Source: Pseudofabraea citricarpa
Taxonomy: Eukaryota; Ascomycota; Leotiomycetes; Helotiales; Dermateaceae
NCBI GenBank assembly: GCA_029641185.1
Contig: JAPWGK010000001.1
Coordinates: forward strand, 1,314,501 to 1,378,500
Reading direction: 5' to 3'
Length of the DNA stretch: 64,000 bases
Within the stretch, counting starts at the first letter, position 1. Every line of letters begins with the position of its first letter. The position numbers and the translations under genes were made by a program. The notes beneath the pieces were generated by a model. The model saw only the letters and a list, made by a program, of their open reading frames with translations. It was not told the origin of the DNA and ran no database searches. Positions 43,596 to 55,997 of this stretch are shown here, one piece after another.

Positions 43596-45719
43596 TCAAT
43601 CCCCGAACCAGAAGGTGCGGTTGATATCGCGATACATGGCCTTGGTAGTTGAAACCCAGCAATGACACCCAACGGAGTTCTCAAGGCTCTCTGCAGTCAT
43701 GTCGTGACCGATCGATCCGCAAGGTATGGGTGCGCTTTTGGTCTCTTTGCCCTTTCCCTTTCCCTTGTGACTCTCATCACTCCCAGACTCCAGCCTCTGC
43801 TCTTGATGTGTGTCGTTGACTCTGCGTCCCGTGGCACGTCCGTCGATATGCGGCCCCTCGCCAATCCCTTTGACCCGAGACCAACTTTGAAGACCTGCAA
43901 GCTTGATTGCTGGGTCGAAGCTCACAAACACGAGAACCTGTGGTTCTTTTTTTGACCCAACGCTGTAAACAAGTGACCGCTCATCAGCAGTACCTTCAAC
44001 GAGACCGCCGTTTTGAGTTGGATTGAGAAGTTCGGACAGCAGGTTAAGCGAGGGACCTGGAGATTTCAGACTTTCAGGATCCGGCCAGTACCGTACCTTT
44101 GAATCCCTGTAGAGTTCTTCAATAGAACAGGAAACATCATCCTCAGGTAGGACTAGGTTGTTCGGGTCTCTCGGGACTGGTCCAAGTTTCCGCGAAAGGC
44201 TCCGTAGTCGTAGCCTCTGCTTGGATTGGCTGTCGGTTGGGTCCGGATCGTTGACTAAGTCTAGAAACGTATTTGAAGACGCATGATAATCTCTAACTGG
44301 GACATTGGCTAGTGTGGGTAGCATGGTCGCAATATCCCCAGGGTGTGTGAAGCAAGCAAGCCTTGGTTGGGGTGGCATGTGATGGGGATTATCAAACTTA
44401 TCGATTAGGCGTGTGACTGGGACGTCTGGGAGGGCAGTGATATCGTATTCTGTTGTAGTGAGAGAACTTTTAGTTGACGAGCTGGATGTTGAAGATGTAG
44501 TTGAACTGTTGGATTCCGAAACCGAAGAGGAAATGTCGAATGTCGAATCGGAAATAATCGCATTTTCTGTGGCGTCAATTTCTGGAAACCTGATCTCCGT
44601 AGTATAACAAGTCCTCTGCCTTTTGCTTGATCCTTGTCGCCATTCATTGCGTGCTTCGACGATTCTGAGCTCCCCAGAGGCCTCATCTACATCCAACTTA
44701 AGACTGGTCCATCGATCGTCAATTGGTCCTTCGAGATGTTGTCGGCGCCACATTTCTCTCTGATCGCTATACTCTAAAAGGTCTTTGCAAGGCGATCCGA
44801 GTGGAAAGCGTACACAGTGATAGAATGATGTCCAGTCTATTTCCTCCACTTCGAATGATGTTTGATTGGATAAAGCGTAGAAGTATCCATTGTAGAATTC
44901 GAAACATACAGTTTGTCCTATCTCGGAACCGACTAGTTCTGGAAGATGCACTTTATGTTCGAACCATCTTTGACTGGCAAAGTCATATCCCTGAAATACC
45001 CATTTCTTATACCCATCCATACCCAACTCCGAATGCGTTCCAAAGTATAGGTACTCATTGTTATGTCGTGCAAATAACTTGTCTGTGGAGTTTAGCTCCT
45101 TGACCATAAGCACTATCCGTTTGCTTATGTCAAAGGCAATAAGCCACGGGGTTTCGTCAAAGCCAGCTGACTTATAATAACACGAAATGATGTCGTCTGA
45201 GTAATACAATATTCTGAAACATCCTCTGCTATTATCATCCAGATTGGTCGAGGTATGGCGAAGGAGTTGTGGGATATTGATTACGACTTCATGGCTTGCA
45301 GATTGGTGTAAGTCGAGGACTCGCAAGTCATTTCCAATGATGTAGCACAAGACACCTTTCGAATATTGGAATGCATCGGTGACTCCGATAATTGCCACTG
45401 AGAAAGGCAGGACATTGGAAATGGCTTCTTTACGTTTCGCAATTCGTCTTAGTGCTGCCGCTGCATTTTTATCTGAACTTTTGGAAGCGGTTGCTTCAGG
45501 AGAATGGGCTACTTTGCTCTGAATATATATCAATGGCCGAGTCGATGAAATTGGCAACGACCAAGTACACACCTGCAGAATCACTTTTGCTATGCTCTCC
45601 TCCATGATTACATACTGCAATGACTTGCATGTCATACCCAAGTTGAAAACGGTATCGAAATTGACATGGCTTATTATATTTGATAATACTTCGTACGGTA
45701 GTGAAATCAAACCAAGCAT
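43596..45719 (-). CDS. F-box protein, 707 aa
   Basis: A single exon from ATG to stop. Residues 1-48 form an F-box (LISLPYEVLSNIISHVNFDT, NLGMTCKSLQYVI), which would bind Skp1 in an SCF ubiquitin ligase. The next 300 residues have alternating strand-like blocks, including VLCYIIGNDLRVLDLHQ, WLIAFDISKRIVLMVKEL and YLYFGTHSELGMDG, that may build a propeller for substrate binding. At about 385-425 lies a low-complexity Ser/Thr/Glu block. The C-terminal part has VRYWPDPESLKSPGPSLNLL, a basic KGKGKGKETK patch and a final CHCWVSTTKAMYRDINRTFW. It resembles an F-box family common in Leotiomycetes and Sordariomycetes; the substrate is unknown. No intron was needed. Confidence 0.85.
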   Translation of the reverse strand: MLGLISLPYEVLSNIISHVNFDTVFNLGMTCKSLQYVIMEESIAKVILQVCTWSLPISSTRPLIYIQSKVAHSPEATASKSSDKNAAAALRRIAKRKEAISNVLPFSVAIIGVTDAFQYSKGVLCYIIGNDLRVLDLHQSASHEVVINIPQLLRHTSTNLDDNSRGCFRILYYSDDIISCYYKSAGFDETPWLIAFDISKRIVLMVKELNSTDKLFARHNNEYLYFGTHSELGMDGYKKWVFQGYDFASQRWFEHKVHLPELVGSEIGQTVCFEFYNGYFYALSNQTSFEVEEIDWTSFYHCVRFPLGSPCKDLLEYSDQREMWRRQHLEGPIDDRWTSLKLDVDEASGELRIVEARNEWRQGSSKRQRTCYTTEIRFPEIDATENAIISDSTFDISSSVSESNSSTTSSTSSSSTKSSLTTTEYDITALPDVPVTRLIDKFDNPHHMPPQPRLACFTHPGDIATMLPTLANVPVRDYHASSNTFLDLVNDPDPTDSQSKQRLRLRSLSRKLGPVPRDPNNLVLPEDDVSCSIEELYRDSKVRYWPDPESLKSPGPSLNLLSELLNPTQNGGLVEGTADERSLVYSVGSKKEPQVLVFVSFDPAIKLAGLQSWSRVKGIGEGPHIDGRATGRRVNDTHQEQRLESGSDESHKGKGKGKETKSAPIPCGSIGHDMTAESLENSVGCHCWVSTTKAMYRDINRTFWFGD

Positions 45720-47857
45720 AACTTTAATGGGACGTGGACTTTTATGCTTGGTCCATTAGCCGTGCTTGTGTTGGAAAGAAAACATGGAATAAGTCTATGA
45801 AAGTAACCTCTATGGTTCGATGAAATTCGTATGTGACCACGTGCTCAAGAATGATGTGTATGAAATGACACAGACTGCAGGAGTGCTGCATTAGAGACGT
45901 TTTATAAAGATAAAGTACCCAGGTAGGCAAGAAGAAGCGCAGAGCCGCAACGGGATTTGATACCGGGGTAGCCAACTCAAGAAAAAGCCAAACATGTATT
46001 TTACACTTTAGCATTGGCGTAAGGCTAGGACGAGGTTAAGGAAGACTTAAGTAATATACTAAAACATTCTGTTGTATATGATTGGTGTAACATAGACGGA
46101 ATGCGAGGCAGTGCCGCAGCACCAATGGAGCATGCTGGTAGCACAAGGTCAACAATGAGGCTCCGTCATAAGTGGATCTGGCCAGCTCTGGATTTAGATG
46201 AAATGCCCCTTGATTATTATCGTATTACAGCTTGAGCCTCGTGGTCCCTTTCTTTTATGATACAGTTACGAACCTGAGCTTGCTGCTGTCAAGTTGTAGT
46301 AGGGTGTCTGGAAAAAATACTGGAAAGGTCATTTGCCCATACTCAGCCTCACTCATTGCTGTGCGCATGATCTGTCTTTCTTTCTCTCCTTCTTTTGAAC
46401 TCACTCCAACCAGAGTTTATTGGAAGCTCGTAGACTTGAGCTATTCTTTGTGAAGTTTCCACCCCAATCAGATAAATGGGGGGTGGGGGGAAAAGGCTGT
46501 GTACCCCTGCAATACTTCGTAATAGTTGAGAGTTGAGCCTCGCATGGAATCCAGCAACGCCCGGTTCCTCAGTCTTGATCGCAGAGCCGCAATTTTTTGG
46601 TTTCCAGGAGAAATGAGATCTCATTTGGTGTCTTCAATCCTAGTACAGTACCTTGAGGTTCAGGGCCCCGGGAAGATGACCATGCATTACTCCGGCAAGC
46701 TTAAAGCCAGCCACCATACTCATGTGATAGATGAGGCTCTTGTCGCAAGTTGAAATTTACCTGTGTTTTCTGCCGTGCTAGCAACCCTACCATTGATTAT
46801 CCGGGGCTGAAGTCCAGCTTGTGTCTGTTCCCACTCATCATATTGCAGCTTCGTTTGAGCAGGTTTCTGCGGCTTTTTGCAGATTTTCGACGCCCGAGAG
46901 TGCTTATTATATGCAAGGCTCTGACCAGATAAAATGGTCATTTCAGCCACCTTGTAAAGGTAGATGAGAGGTTTCCCCTCACCTCTTTCCACACGAATGA
47001 GACCCTCTCCTGGACTTTCGAGGCAACTTGGCTGAAGCACATCAAAGACAAATCAACTGAGGGTGCTACAGCCTTGCGAAAAGACAGTTGATCGACTGGG
47101 CTACGCGTGTTTTGGTCGCCGAACAAACCAGCCGATGCTGCAAGCACAGCATTTTAGAATAATTCTCGCATTGCAACGCTGTGGCAGGCTGGCGATATAC
47201 TGGACAGCATCGCTTGGTGGTTGAGCATACAACGTGGCGACGAGCGGTATTTATATTCTTCCAGGTGTAGTACCACAGGATGTAGCAAGGATTGGTGGCG
47301 CCTCCAGTTCCTGCTCATCCCGAGAGCAGGGGAAGAGAGCCACATCACCTTATTGAAATACGTTCAACATCAAGCGATATCTTGATGGATGAATAGATGA
47401 CAATGTTTGGGACCAGACACGACCCACGGCTTCAACCAGCTCTGAAAGCAACAACTCGCTAGGACTAATCACGAGGCGGATCCCGCGGCCACCGAACCCC
47501 CCGGAAACGTGAGCTTCTCTATCACCTTATCATGCGATTTCATGACTCAAAATCAAGAATTGAGGCTCTGACCTTTGCAAATCTATATGCAAAAGGAAGT
47601 ATGGGCACGATGCGTTGCGAAGGGCCCAATCAAAAGCCGTGTGGCTGATGGGAAGGTGTTTGTCCGAATACGATTATGGATAACAAAAAGACGATGCTTG
47701 ACGAATACCAACTCGCTCGCTATCAATCCAGATACCCAGAGACAGTTAGGCCCAATACAGGCCCTAGGATTACTGTAAGATCCGTCTGTCTCGACATGGC
47801 GTCAACATGTAGACATCAAAGAAGTGCTCCCCTCGAGGAGCGACAAGTCACTTTGCC
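45720..47857. other. Intergenic region
   Basis: 2.1 kb with no supported gene. It contains a G-rich tract near 46475-46495 and a GTACAGTAC copy at 46643-46651. The final 300 bp should be the promoter of the MFS gene at 47858. Confidence 0.5.
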
Positions 47858-49523
47858 ATGGGCCGCTTTCGGAATTTCATCTATCAGGAACGACTCGACC
47901 TGAACTCTCCCCCACCTCGCTTTCTCAAGTTTCGCAGCTCCAAAATATTCATCATCAGTACCATCTGCATAGCTGTGTTCACTGACATCTTCATTTGTAC
48001 GTATTCCACCTGTCTGTTGTTTGCGCAACGGGGCAGCTAGCTACCGCATAGAATGGGTTCTGACTCTGTTCCTAGATGGCATCATTGTCCCAGTCGTGCC
48101 TTTCGCACTGTCCGCCAGATCGGGCGTCCCAGAAGAGTCGGTGCAGAGATGGGTCTCGATATTGTTGGCAGTCTATGGCGCAGCTCTGCTAGCACTCTCG
48201 CCACTTACAGGATGGTATGCAGACAGGTCACAATCGAGACGGTGGCCGTTGCTGATTGGGCTGGTGGTACTCATGGGCTCGACCGTTCTGCTTTGCCTAG
48301 CCAAAAGTGTTGCGCTGCTTGTTGTCGGCCGATTGCTGCAGGGTTTCAGTGCTGCCGTGGTATGGACTGTGGGACAGGCCTTGTTGGTTGATACGGTGGG
48401 CAGCAAGGAAATTGGCCAGACGTTGGGCTGGCTCAGTCTGAGTATGACCTTGGCTTACCTTCTGGCACCTTTGCTCGGAGGCATTGTATATGAGAGATCT
48501 GGTTATTATGCAGTCTTCTACATGGCGTTCGGGGCCATCTTCCTCGACATCGTTCTCCGTTTACTCTTGATTGAGAAGAAGATTGCTGCGCAATGGGACG
48601 ATGTTGTAGCGGTTGATGCGGCGCCACCAGCAGGAACAAATAGAGGATTTGTCCCGTCGAGTAGCGTTACGGACAAGGAGGACATGGCAGCAGAGCCTAG
48701 CTCTGCAGAGGAGAATAACCAGGAGCAAAATAATACCCCAGGACCTGCTGCTCGCTTCAGCAAATACCCTCCTATCTTCACACTTCTGACCTCTCGGCGC
48801 CTTGTCTCTGCATTATGGTGCTGTATCGTTCAAAGTTCACTCATGGTGGCGTTTGATTCAGTGGTACCACTATTCGTGCAGAGAGTGTTCCGTATGTACC
48901 AACGTTCCAAAACGTCCTCACATTTGTACTGACATATAATTTTGGTAGACTGGGATTCTGTCGGTGCAGGTCTTGTTTTCCTCACTTTAGTTGTCCCCAG
49001 CTTTATTGCACCGGTGGTGGGAGCCATCTCTGATCGATATGGGGGTAGATGGCTGGTGGTAGGAGGTTTTACCTTCAGCATCCCGTTCTGGATCCTCCTC
49101 CGCTTTGTGACGGAGGATACCTTGAAGCAAAAGGTTCTGTTCTGCGCCCTCCTGGCGCTGATCGGCCTCGGTCTCACATTTGTTTTGGCCCCGCTGATGG
49201 CTGAGATCACCTACCTCGTCGACCAGAAAGAACGCGCGAACCCAGGAATCTTCGGCGCGAATGGTGCATATGCACAAGCCTACAGCCTGTTCATCACGGC
49301 CTTTGCAGCCGGCACCCTCATCGGCCCTCTGTGGGCTGGCTACGTAGAGGACGTGGCTGGATGGGGCACCATGTCTTGGACCCTGGGCCTGTTCAGCGTG
49401 GCTGGCGCCGTGCCGGCATTCTTCTACACTGGAGGATTCATTTACAAGCAGAAGCCGGTACCTAATCAGAGCAACGCTGACGACAGCCCTTTGCCTACCG
49501 AGAAGGACGACTCGGCGGTATAG
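47858..49523 (+). CDS. MFS transporter, DHA1/VMAT-like, 509 aa
   Basis: Three exons (47858-47996, 48076-48891, 48949-49523) join in frame. After a basic tail comes the first helix (IFIISTICIAVFTDIFIYG), spliced to IIVPVVPFALSARSG. Helices 2-3 flank the MFS motif A (GWYADRSQSRRWPLLIGL). Helices 4-5 carry GRLLQGFSAAVVWTVGQALL and the antiporter-like LSMTLAYLLAPLLGGIVYER. A long charged loop (about residues 220-270) separates the halves. The second half has LVVPSFIAPVVGAISDRYGG, LLALIGLGLTFVLAPLMAEI and a polar C-terminus. The arrangement resembles the vesicular-amine-transporter-like DHA1 group of fungi. Substrate and membrane are unknown. Confidence 0.88.
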
Positions 49524-50362
49524 GTAGAGGTATAGGAAAGAGATTGATGGCACGTGGAATGATATTTAGACTTAGCACATTAGACGTAACGTAAACTACA
49601 ATGCAAGAGACACCGAAAAAAAGATTCGGCCCTATTTACGATAGTGAGTAAAGTAGAGTCTAGCAAAACTCAACTGGAAAGCTAAAGTTCGATTTTCGAG
49701 TTCTATACTGTAGATCTCTTGCCTCTTCTCCTTCGGTAAGTAGACGTGGAAAAACTTGTGCCTTACCTTAGGTGTCCGAGAAATGGAGGAGTTTATTTCC
49801 AACATAGATAGTATTTATATTGAAGCGACTCGGGCTAGAGATACTCTGGAGACGACCTCTTTAGCACTTATTTTTAGACCAAGTTACTAGTCTCGACGTG
49901 TGATTTCAGTTAGCGTAGTAGATTTAGCACTATATGAAAGAACTTGCCCGTAAGGTACAAAATCTGCCATGCAAGTTATGTTAAGTCCTATGCTAAGAGG
50001 CATTCACTGCTTAAGGAGGGTGTTTCATTGAAGGCATTTAATTCATTAATCATTTTTTAGAAGTGATGCTAATGACCCGCTAGCTAAATATGTGATACAG
50101 TAAAATAAGAAGAATCTCATGATGAGACCGAACGAAAAATCCATGTCTGTACGCTCCTGGGGGTATGACCATAATCCAGAGAAAAATAAAGAAAAAATAG
50201 CCAGCTCCACCGTACGCCAAGAACAAATAAATAAAAGCAAAAGCGAGATGCCAGATACTATCCCTCGACCTTATTTTCCGCTGCCTTGCATAAACGCCAG
50301 TGCTAAACTCGAATATAGTACATTGTAAATGAAAGTTGCATAGACTATGCCGTTGCTTATCA
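49524..50362. other. AT-rich convergent intergenic region
   Basis: 840 bp between converging genes, AT-rich with many stops. No gene was seen. Confidence 0.5.
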
Positions 50363-53300
50363 TCAGTCGCTGTCTAGCTCGATGACTTCTGGGAGCGTTT
50401 CCAACGCTACTTTTTTCCGTGGCTGGAAAGGACCGTCATCTTCCGAGTCTGATGAAGCGTCCATCTTATCCGATTTTCTTTTCCGTGCAACCGGTTCTGG
50501 CTCTGGCTTCGGCCTCCACGTACCATCTGATGCTACTAGGATCGACTTCACGTCCAGATTATTGTCTTCTGACAAACGAGCTCGAACAGACATGAGAAAC
50601 ACATCCACCTGAAGACTCGAAGGCCGCGAATCACAGCCACATAATGGACATTTCCAAACATCCACCATGCTTGGCTGTTTCGGTACTTTCAATTTGCTAT
50701 TTCGGGTCATCAGGAATGTCTCTAGATCAAAACATTCTCGATGTAAACAACTACTTCCTCGGACAGGTGTCTCAAAGATTTTTGCTGTAAAGGGATCTGC
50801 AAGGTTGATAGTCAGATCATCTTCAACCATGGTAAGCTCATCGTCAATGTTCGTGGCAGCCAACGCCTTTTGTATCGATTGCACTGTGGTTGCCGATGGT
50901 ATAAGTTGTGATTGTAGACACCGGTCTATGATCCTGGTGTGCTTAATAACCTCAATAACCTCCACAGCGAAGAAATAGCTGACGTCTTGCATGAGTTTAC
51001 GCGATCTTGGAACAGCTACTTTGACCTGGTTTTGGCCTACACCCTGAGATGCAATATATCGGGTGATGTCTATGGGAAGATCTTTGCCATGGTGAGCTTT
51101 GCGCCTAATATGCAGGCTGTGACCATTCATTTCTATGAAAGCTGTTGGTGGCCACACAGTGTCGCTGATGGCCCAATCAGCCGTCTGACAGTCCGTCACA
51201 TTTGGTTTCGTCTTGATACACCGAAGACGGTATTGTAAAGTGCCATCATGCAGCTCTCTTGATACACTACGCTTGACTTCGCTTCCAACAACTCTGTCCT
51301 TGGCTACCAGAGCAAAATCAGCTTCAGGTAGGGCAAAGTCAAAAGTCGACACTGCGAGATTAGATGGGAGTTTTGTGGGGCCAATTAAGAATCCTGTCAT
51401 GGTCTGGTAGAGTCGTTCGGTCGGATTCTTTTCTTGTGGGATTGAAGTCAGCTCAGCCGTTAGTAGCTCGGGACTGCGCAGATGTGCCTGATGTAGTGTC
51501 TCGATCTCTGGCTGCGGATACTGTGAGGGATAGGTGTAATTGAGAGGAGGTATCAAAGGTCTGTCCATAGGGTCCGGTATTGAAGCATATGCTCTGGGGT
51601 CATTGATTGGATCGAATCGGACGTAAGTGTGATTAGCAGGTTGGACTTGCATTGATCGTACCATGTTTGGTGGCGCATTCATGCTGTTATGCTGTGCCAT
51701 CGACATCTGGGGAGAGACATTGCTTGAAGAAACATTGCTATTCCTTGATGGTGTATGTGCCTGAGTATGCAGGACAGGAGGTTGCCCATGGTTGATCTGG
51801 GACGCACGTGCGCGGTTCATAGCGAGGACATGTTGTATATTCTGATCCTGCTGGACTTGAAGATTATGTTGTAACTGTGAAGGGTCTTGGGACACCGGCT
51901 GCAATTGTTGTTGCTGCTGCTGGATCCAGGCTTGTTGATTTATTACACGCTGATGCTCATTTATGAGCTGTTGCCGACTTGCCTGGATTGGAGCTTGACG
52001 TTGATTTAGAACGTGCTGTTGCATCCGCATCTGTTGCTCTTGAATTGCCTGCTGTTGAGCTTGAAATTGGGATTGCTGACCCTCAAGCGCTTGCCGCTGG
52101 TTGATCGCCTGTTGTTGAAGAATTTGTCGCTCATTTTGATTATCTATGAACTGGCGCTGCTGCGTTGAGTACGTGCTGGGTTGCTGCCGAGGCATTTGTT
52201 GGCTGGATACTTGCTGCTGGTTGACCATTGGAACCTGAGATTGAAAATTACCTGAATTTCTTGAGTCTACTAATTGTTGTGGCATCTGCTGTGGCATATA
52301 CTGGTTATCCCCGTTACTGTTACTCCTCAGAATTAATGGTGCCCATTGAAATCCTTGTGCAGGTGAATTGGAGTGAGGACTTGACGTTGATTGTCCAGGG
52401 ACTAAAGGCGAGTTCATGGAAATATTTGGAACGTTCGGAGAGCCAGAGCTCGAAGGACTTTGGTTGTACTGGTGATTGGGACCCGACCAGTTTGGTGTGT
52501 TGCTAGTAACAACTCTGGGCCCGAAGCTAGAGGATCTTAATTGGGCCGGACCCACGGGAGCCTGAGAAGAACTAGTAGGGACTTGAGAGGCGTACGACAT
52601 TGCTGATCGCTTGCGTTTAATGCGCTCTTGGTTGAGTACGGTATACTGATTGCGTATGTCGGCATCACGCAGGCGGATCTCTTTCTCAGTCGGAGGACGG
52701 TCCGTATTGTATCTAGCAGCCAGTCTTTGATGCCCTTCAGTATCTTTCTCGAAGACAGATTCCACCCGTAGTCCCAAGTCATCATCCCTATATCCAATGT
52801 TCCGTCTTACGTATCTGTATATCACCTCCTGCAATATTGTGGAGCAGAGTCCCAATCTGTTTACCATCTCATCTACAAGTGGTGGGTAGCCTCTTTTGCA
52901 ACACTCCCTCTCAAAAATATGGAATTCCGAGACAAGCTTTGCCAGGAAAGTACCCACATCTTCCAATGCTTGAGCATAACCAGTCGATGTGCGGACTAAG
53001 TCTTCGAGGGGACTTGGGAAGTTAGTAAACCATTGAAGATGATTCAGAGCTATTCCATCGTTGGTGCGCAGTAAGCTACCAATGATCTTAAAGGCGGATT
53101 CCATTATTGCATCATTAGGAAGACCTCTGATGGATGGAAAATTTGCTCGTCTCAAAGACCAGACGCAGAATATTTGATGCAATGCAACATATGCTAAGTC
53201 CTCCTTATTACATGCATTCTTCAAAAGCTCAAGTCTTGGCCTCTCCAGGTTATCAGGCTGTGTCGCAGCTGGCCCAAGTTCTTGAAATTTTTGATCAATA

Positions 53301-54230
53301 AATATAATTCTAGGTCGCAGAGATCGCGGAATAGGCGCTTGGTTTCTAAGCAAAGTATCAGTAGGTTATTTTGTAATGCCCGCAAAGTGCATCATATCAA
53401 CTGTAGCTTAAGACTTACCTCGATCTTCGCTGACTTCTACCATCATTCTGTTCTCTTGCAGAGTTTCCAGTGATACGGGGAACCTGGACTCGATTATATA
53501 CGACTGTAGGTGATTGCACCTGAGGCTGAGTAGGCAGTAATGTAGAGGGCAACGGAGGTACCGCGGAAGATGGTCTCTGAGACGAGGCAGGGCGTGAGTG
53601 AGGCTCCTTTCGAACATCGGGAGAAGGATGAGATTGACTCTCCTGGGGCGATGGAACGTGAGTCTGGAAATCAGTGCGCAACTGGGTCGTTTGCTCTCTA
53701 CGTTTCTCGGCAGCTGCGCCGTTTTGAATATCGTACGTAGTGGCTCGCGATATCTCTCCCTGGGGCCTTGAGGGTTCGACGTTGGCCGAAGATAGCCTGC
53801 TAGGTGCTGGAGGTGTAGTGTGTTGCGTCTCGAGACCCGAGGAAATTATTGTTGGGCTTTCATGAGGATGAGACATGACAGGACTTGGTTCATCGCTGGG
53901 GGCTGGTGAGGGCAGCACGGCTGCCGTTTGTCTATACAAGTTTCATTAGCCTCTGATCTCATTTCCTTCTTCTATTTGATGTGTAGCCTCTATCGCTATG
54001 TTCGTCTCGCGTGGCATAGGATTGACTTACTTCTGCGGTACTGCTGCAGGCGCAATCTGTGCAGATGATGGATTTTGGGGGCGAGGTGTTGGCCGGACAG
54101 GATCTCCACGATGTCCCACCATCCATGATTTCCTCTTCCCACCCAGAAGGGTGTTGAGGGTGTTGTTTGACGAAAGGACGTCCTGTTCTGTTTGCGCCTG
54201 GTGGCGGTCTCTACTGGGAGGTCTGGGCAT
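50363..54230 (-). CDS. MIZ/SP-RING zinc finger protein, 1231 aa
   Basis: Three exons (54230-54031, 53931-53419, 53345-50363) join in frame to 1231 aa. The first 240 residues are disordered and rich in Pro, Ser, Gln and Arg. Next is a helical region (for example LAYVALHQIFCVWSLRRANF), then a very Gln-rich low-complexity stretch (about residues 570-780). Near residues 1105-1160 lies the SP-RING: SCLHRECFDLETFL with WKCPLCGCDS, matching Cys-x-His-x2-CysPheAsp and Trp-x-CysPro-x-Cys. The C-terminus has a nuclear-type basic patch (ARKRKSDKMD) and ends with the acidic VIELDSD, reminiscent of a SUMO-interacting motif. MIZ proteins are commonly SUMO E3 ligases or transcription cofactors. Which applies here is not shown, because the SAP and PINIT domains of Siz proteins are not evident. 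Confidence 0.85.
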
Positions 54231-54935
54231 ATCTCAGAAAGACATTCGAATTCATGAGGGCAAACATCGGACTGGAGCAGGGGAATCATCAGCGAGGGAC
54301 TTATTGCAGATGTGACAAGAATTATGACAATACCGTGAAGCCGCGCGCCTCTCTCGAGTTGTGCGAGGACAATCCGAGGATCAGATACCACAGGCTACCA
54401 TGCGCGAAGAATGGTTGTCCTGATTGTGTAAAGCGCAAGAAGCGGCAGACATTCCTTCACAGCTCAGGTTGAGGTCTTCACCAGCAGACTCATGCTCTCA
54501 CGAAAGAAGATGGCAAGATGACAAGATGCTGGCAAGACAGAACACAGGCAGGCGGGCAGAAGATTACTTGGAGATGCGCAACAACAATAAATAGCGTGCT
54601 GAGGGGCGACTTGCGAATTAAAGGAGTTGTTAAGAATTAGAAGCTGGTATCCGAGGAACAGAAAGAGAACAAAGTAGTCAGATAGATGGTGATTGTCTTT
54701 GTCTTTGTCTTGGTGGTGACTGCCCTGGTCAATGTGAATAATGGAATAACGCCTGCGGCCGCACACGGCAAACCAATGATCCCAGCAGGTATCGGCGATA
54801 AAATGCAAATTCAAGGCCGCACCATGCTCGAAAGGGGATTAGTCTCATTGTAGTATGGGGCTCTAGTGAGTCTTTTAGTAGCGAAGTACATGCAGCAGTA
54901 TTAAAGTAGCAAGAACCTGTCCAGTACAGTACAGC

Positions 54936-54978
54936 AGACCCTATAGACCCTGTAGACCCTGTAGACCCTGTAGACCCT
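54936..54978. repeat. 9-bp tandem repeat, AGACCCTGT x5
   Basis: AGACCCT recurs at 54936, 54945, 54954, 54963 and 54972, an exact 9-bp period. The related GTAGCCCCT unit repeats three times 90 bp further on. Confidence 0.9.
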
Positions 54979-55040
54979 CCCCTCTTTGTCCACTGTACAG
55001 TACAGTACAAAACCTCCTAGTGCTCCCCCTCCCCTCCTAA

Positions 55041-55068
55041 GTGGCCCCTGTAGCCCCTGTAGCCCCTC
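55041..55068. repeat. 9-bp tandem repeat, GTAGCCCCT x3
   Basis: GCCCCT recurs at 55044, 55053 and 55062. It has the same 9-bp period as the nearby AGACCCTGT array and a related unit, suggesting a common origin. Confidence 0.85.
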
Positions 55069-55346
55069 CCATGTAGGCCTTTGCATGTCGGCCCTCACTG
55101 ACCCTTGCCCGCCTGTGGCCTGTGGCCTGTGTGGCCGGTGACCTGGACCTCAGCAAAAAAAGTAAAGTGAGTGGACTGCAGCGAGTACCTTACTGTACTG
55201 TCCTGTCCTGTACTCTTGCCGTGTGTGCAGTCCTGTGTGACTTGGTGCCGGTTGGGAGGGGAGACTGAGTGGTGAGTGGTGTGAGGTGAGAGAGCAGTCA
55301 GTCACTCATGTTGCGTTGAATCAAGCGCCCGTCTGGACTCTGGTGG

Positions 55347-55388
55347 ACCACCAGCACCACCAGCACCACCAGCATCAGCACCAGCACC
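55347..55388. repeat. CACCAG/CACCAC microsatellite
   Basis: A run of CACCAG-type trinucleotide and hexanucleotide units in the BOI leader/promoter region; non-coding. Confidence 0.8.
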
Positions 55389-55997
55389 TAACGCTATGAA
55401 GCAGCATTGAGCAGTGAGCACTGAGCACCTGCCACTTCCACTTCCACTCACTCCCATTTCCACCTCCGTTACCCAACCTGAGTAATTGTGATCCTCCTCC
55501 TACCTTAAGTCAATAACAACAACAACACCACCACAACGTCTCCGTCTCCTCCTCCTCCTCCACACCGACACCACTTTGTTCACTTCCGCTGCGGCCACGT
55601 CTCACTCACTCCCTTGTTGTCGCCCCATCTTGCTTTTGCTTCGTTCGTCCTCTGGACTATGCTGAAGTAGTCTGCTTGCACCTGTCCAATTATCCAGATT
55701 ACCTCCACGCCAGCGACCCCAATCAACCGGCCTGTCGCCCTCCGCACGGCACATCCATGTCCACGACAGCGAAGCCCATATCTGCCGCTGTCATTTATGC
55801 CAACTTGTTCACTCCATACTGAACTTTCTTCTTGTACATTCCGTCCCATCTTGCGAACCTCCCTCATTCCGAAGACGCAACCTGCCTGCTACCGTTCGTA
55901 TCGCAACTTGTGGTAGACTCGCCTTCCAAGGGGCTCTGATGGTTCGACAGTAATTGGCATTCGTCGTCAGCGACACCTGCAAAGCAGTGAGGCAGAT

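Larger units (their letters stand above)
54231..55997. promoter_or_regulatory. Long divergent promoter, MIZ gene / BOI
   Basis: 1.77 kb between opposed start codons. It contains 9-bp tandem repeats (54936-54978 and 55041-55068), a CACCAG-type microsatellite (55347-55388) and three overlapping or adjacent GTACAGTAC copies (54924, 54995, 55000). The last 500 bp is CT-rich with CCTCCTCCTCC tracts, a typical long 5' leader for BOI. No coding frame is supported. Confidence 0.5.

Noticed and set aside
45940..46015. tRNA-like B-box (GGGATTTGATACC) on the minus strand
   Set aside because: No matching A box and no seven-base-pair acceptor stem could be built around it.
48987..49553. 188-codon minus-strand frame
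   Set aside because: Antisense shadow of the third exon of the VMAT-like MFS gene; the plus frame has clear membrane segments and motifs.
54729..55098. Minus-strand frames reading the 9-bp repeat as RVY or GLQ triplets
   Set aside because: Periodicity comes from the DNA repeat (a multiple of three); the flanks lack coding character.
54936..55388. CRISPR-like repeated units
   Set aside because: Units are contiguous 9- or 3-bp tandem repeats without spacers, in a eukaryotic genome.
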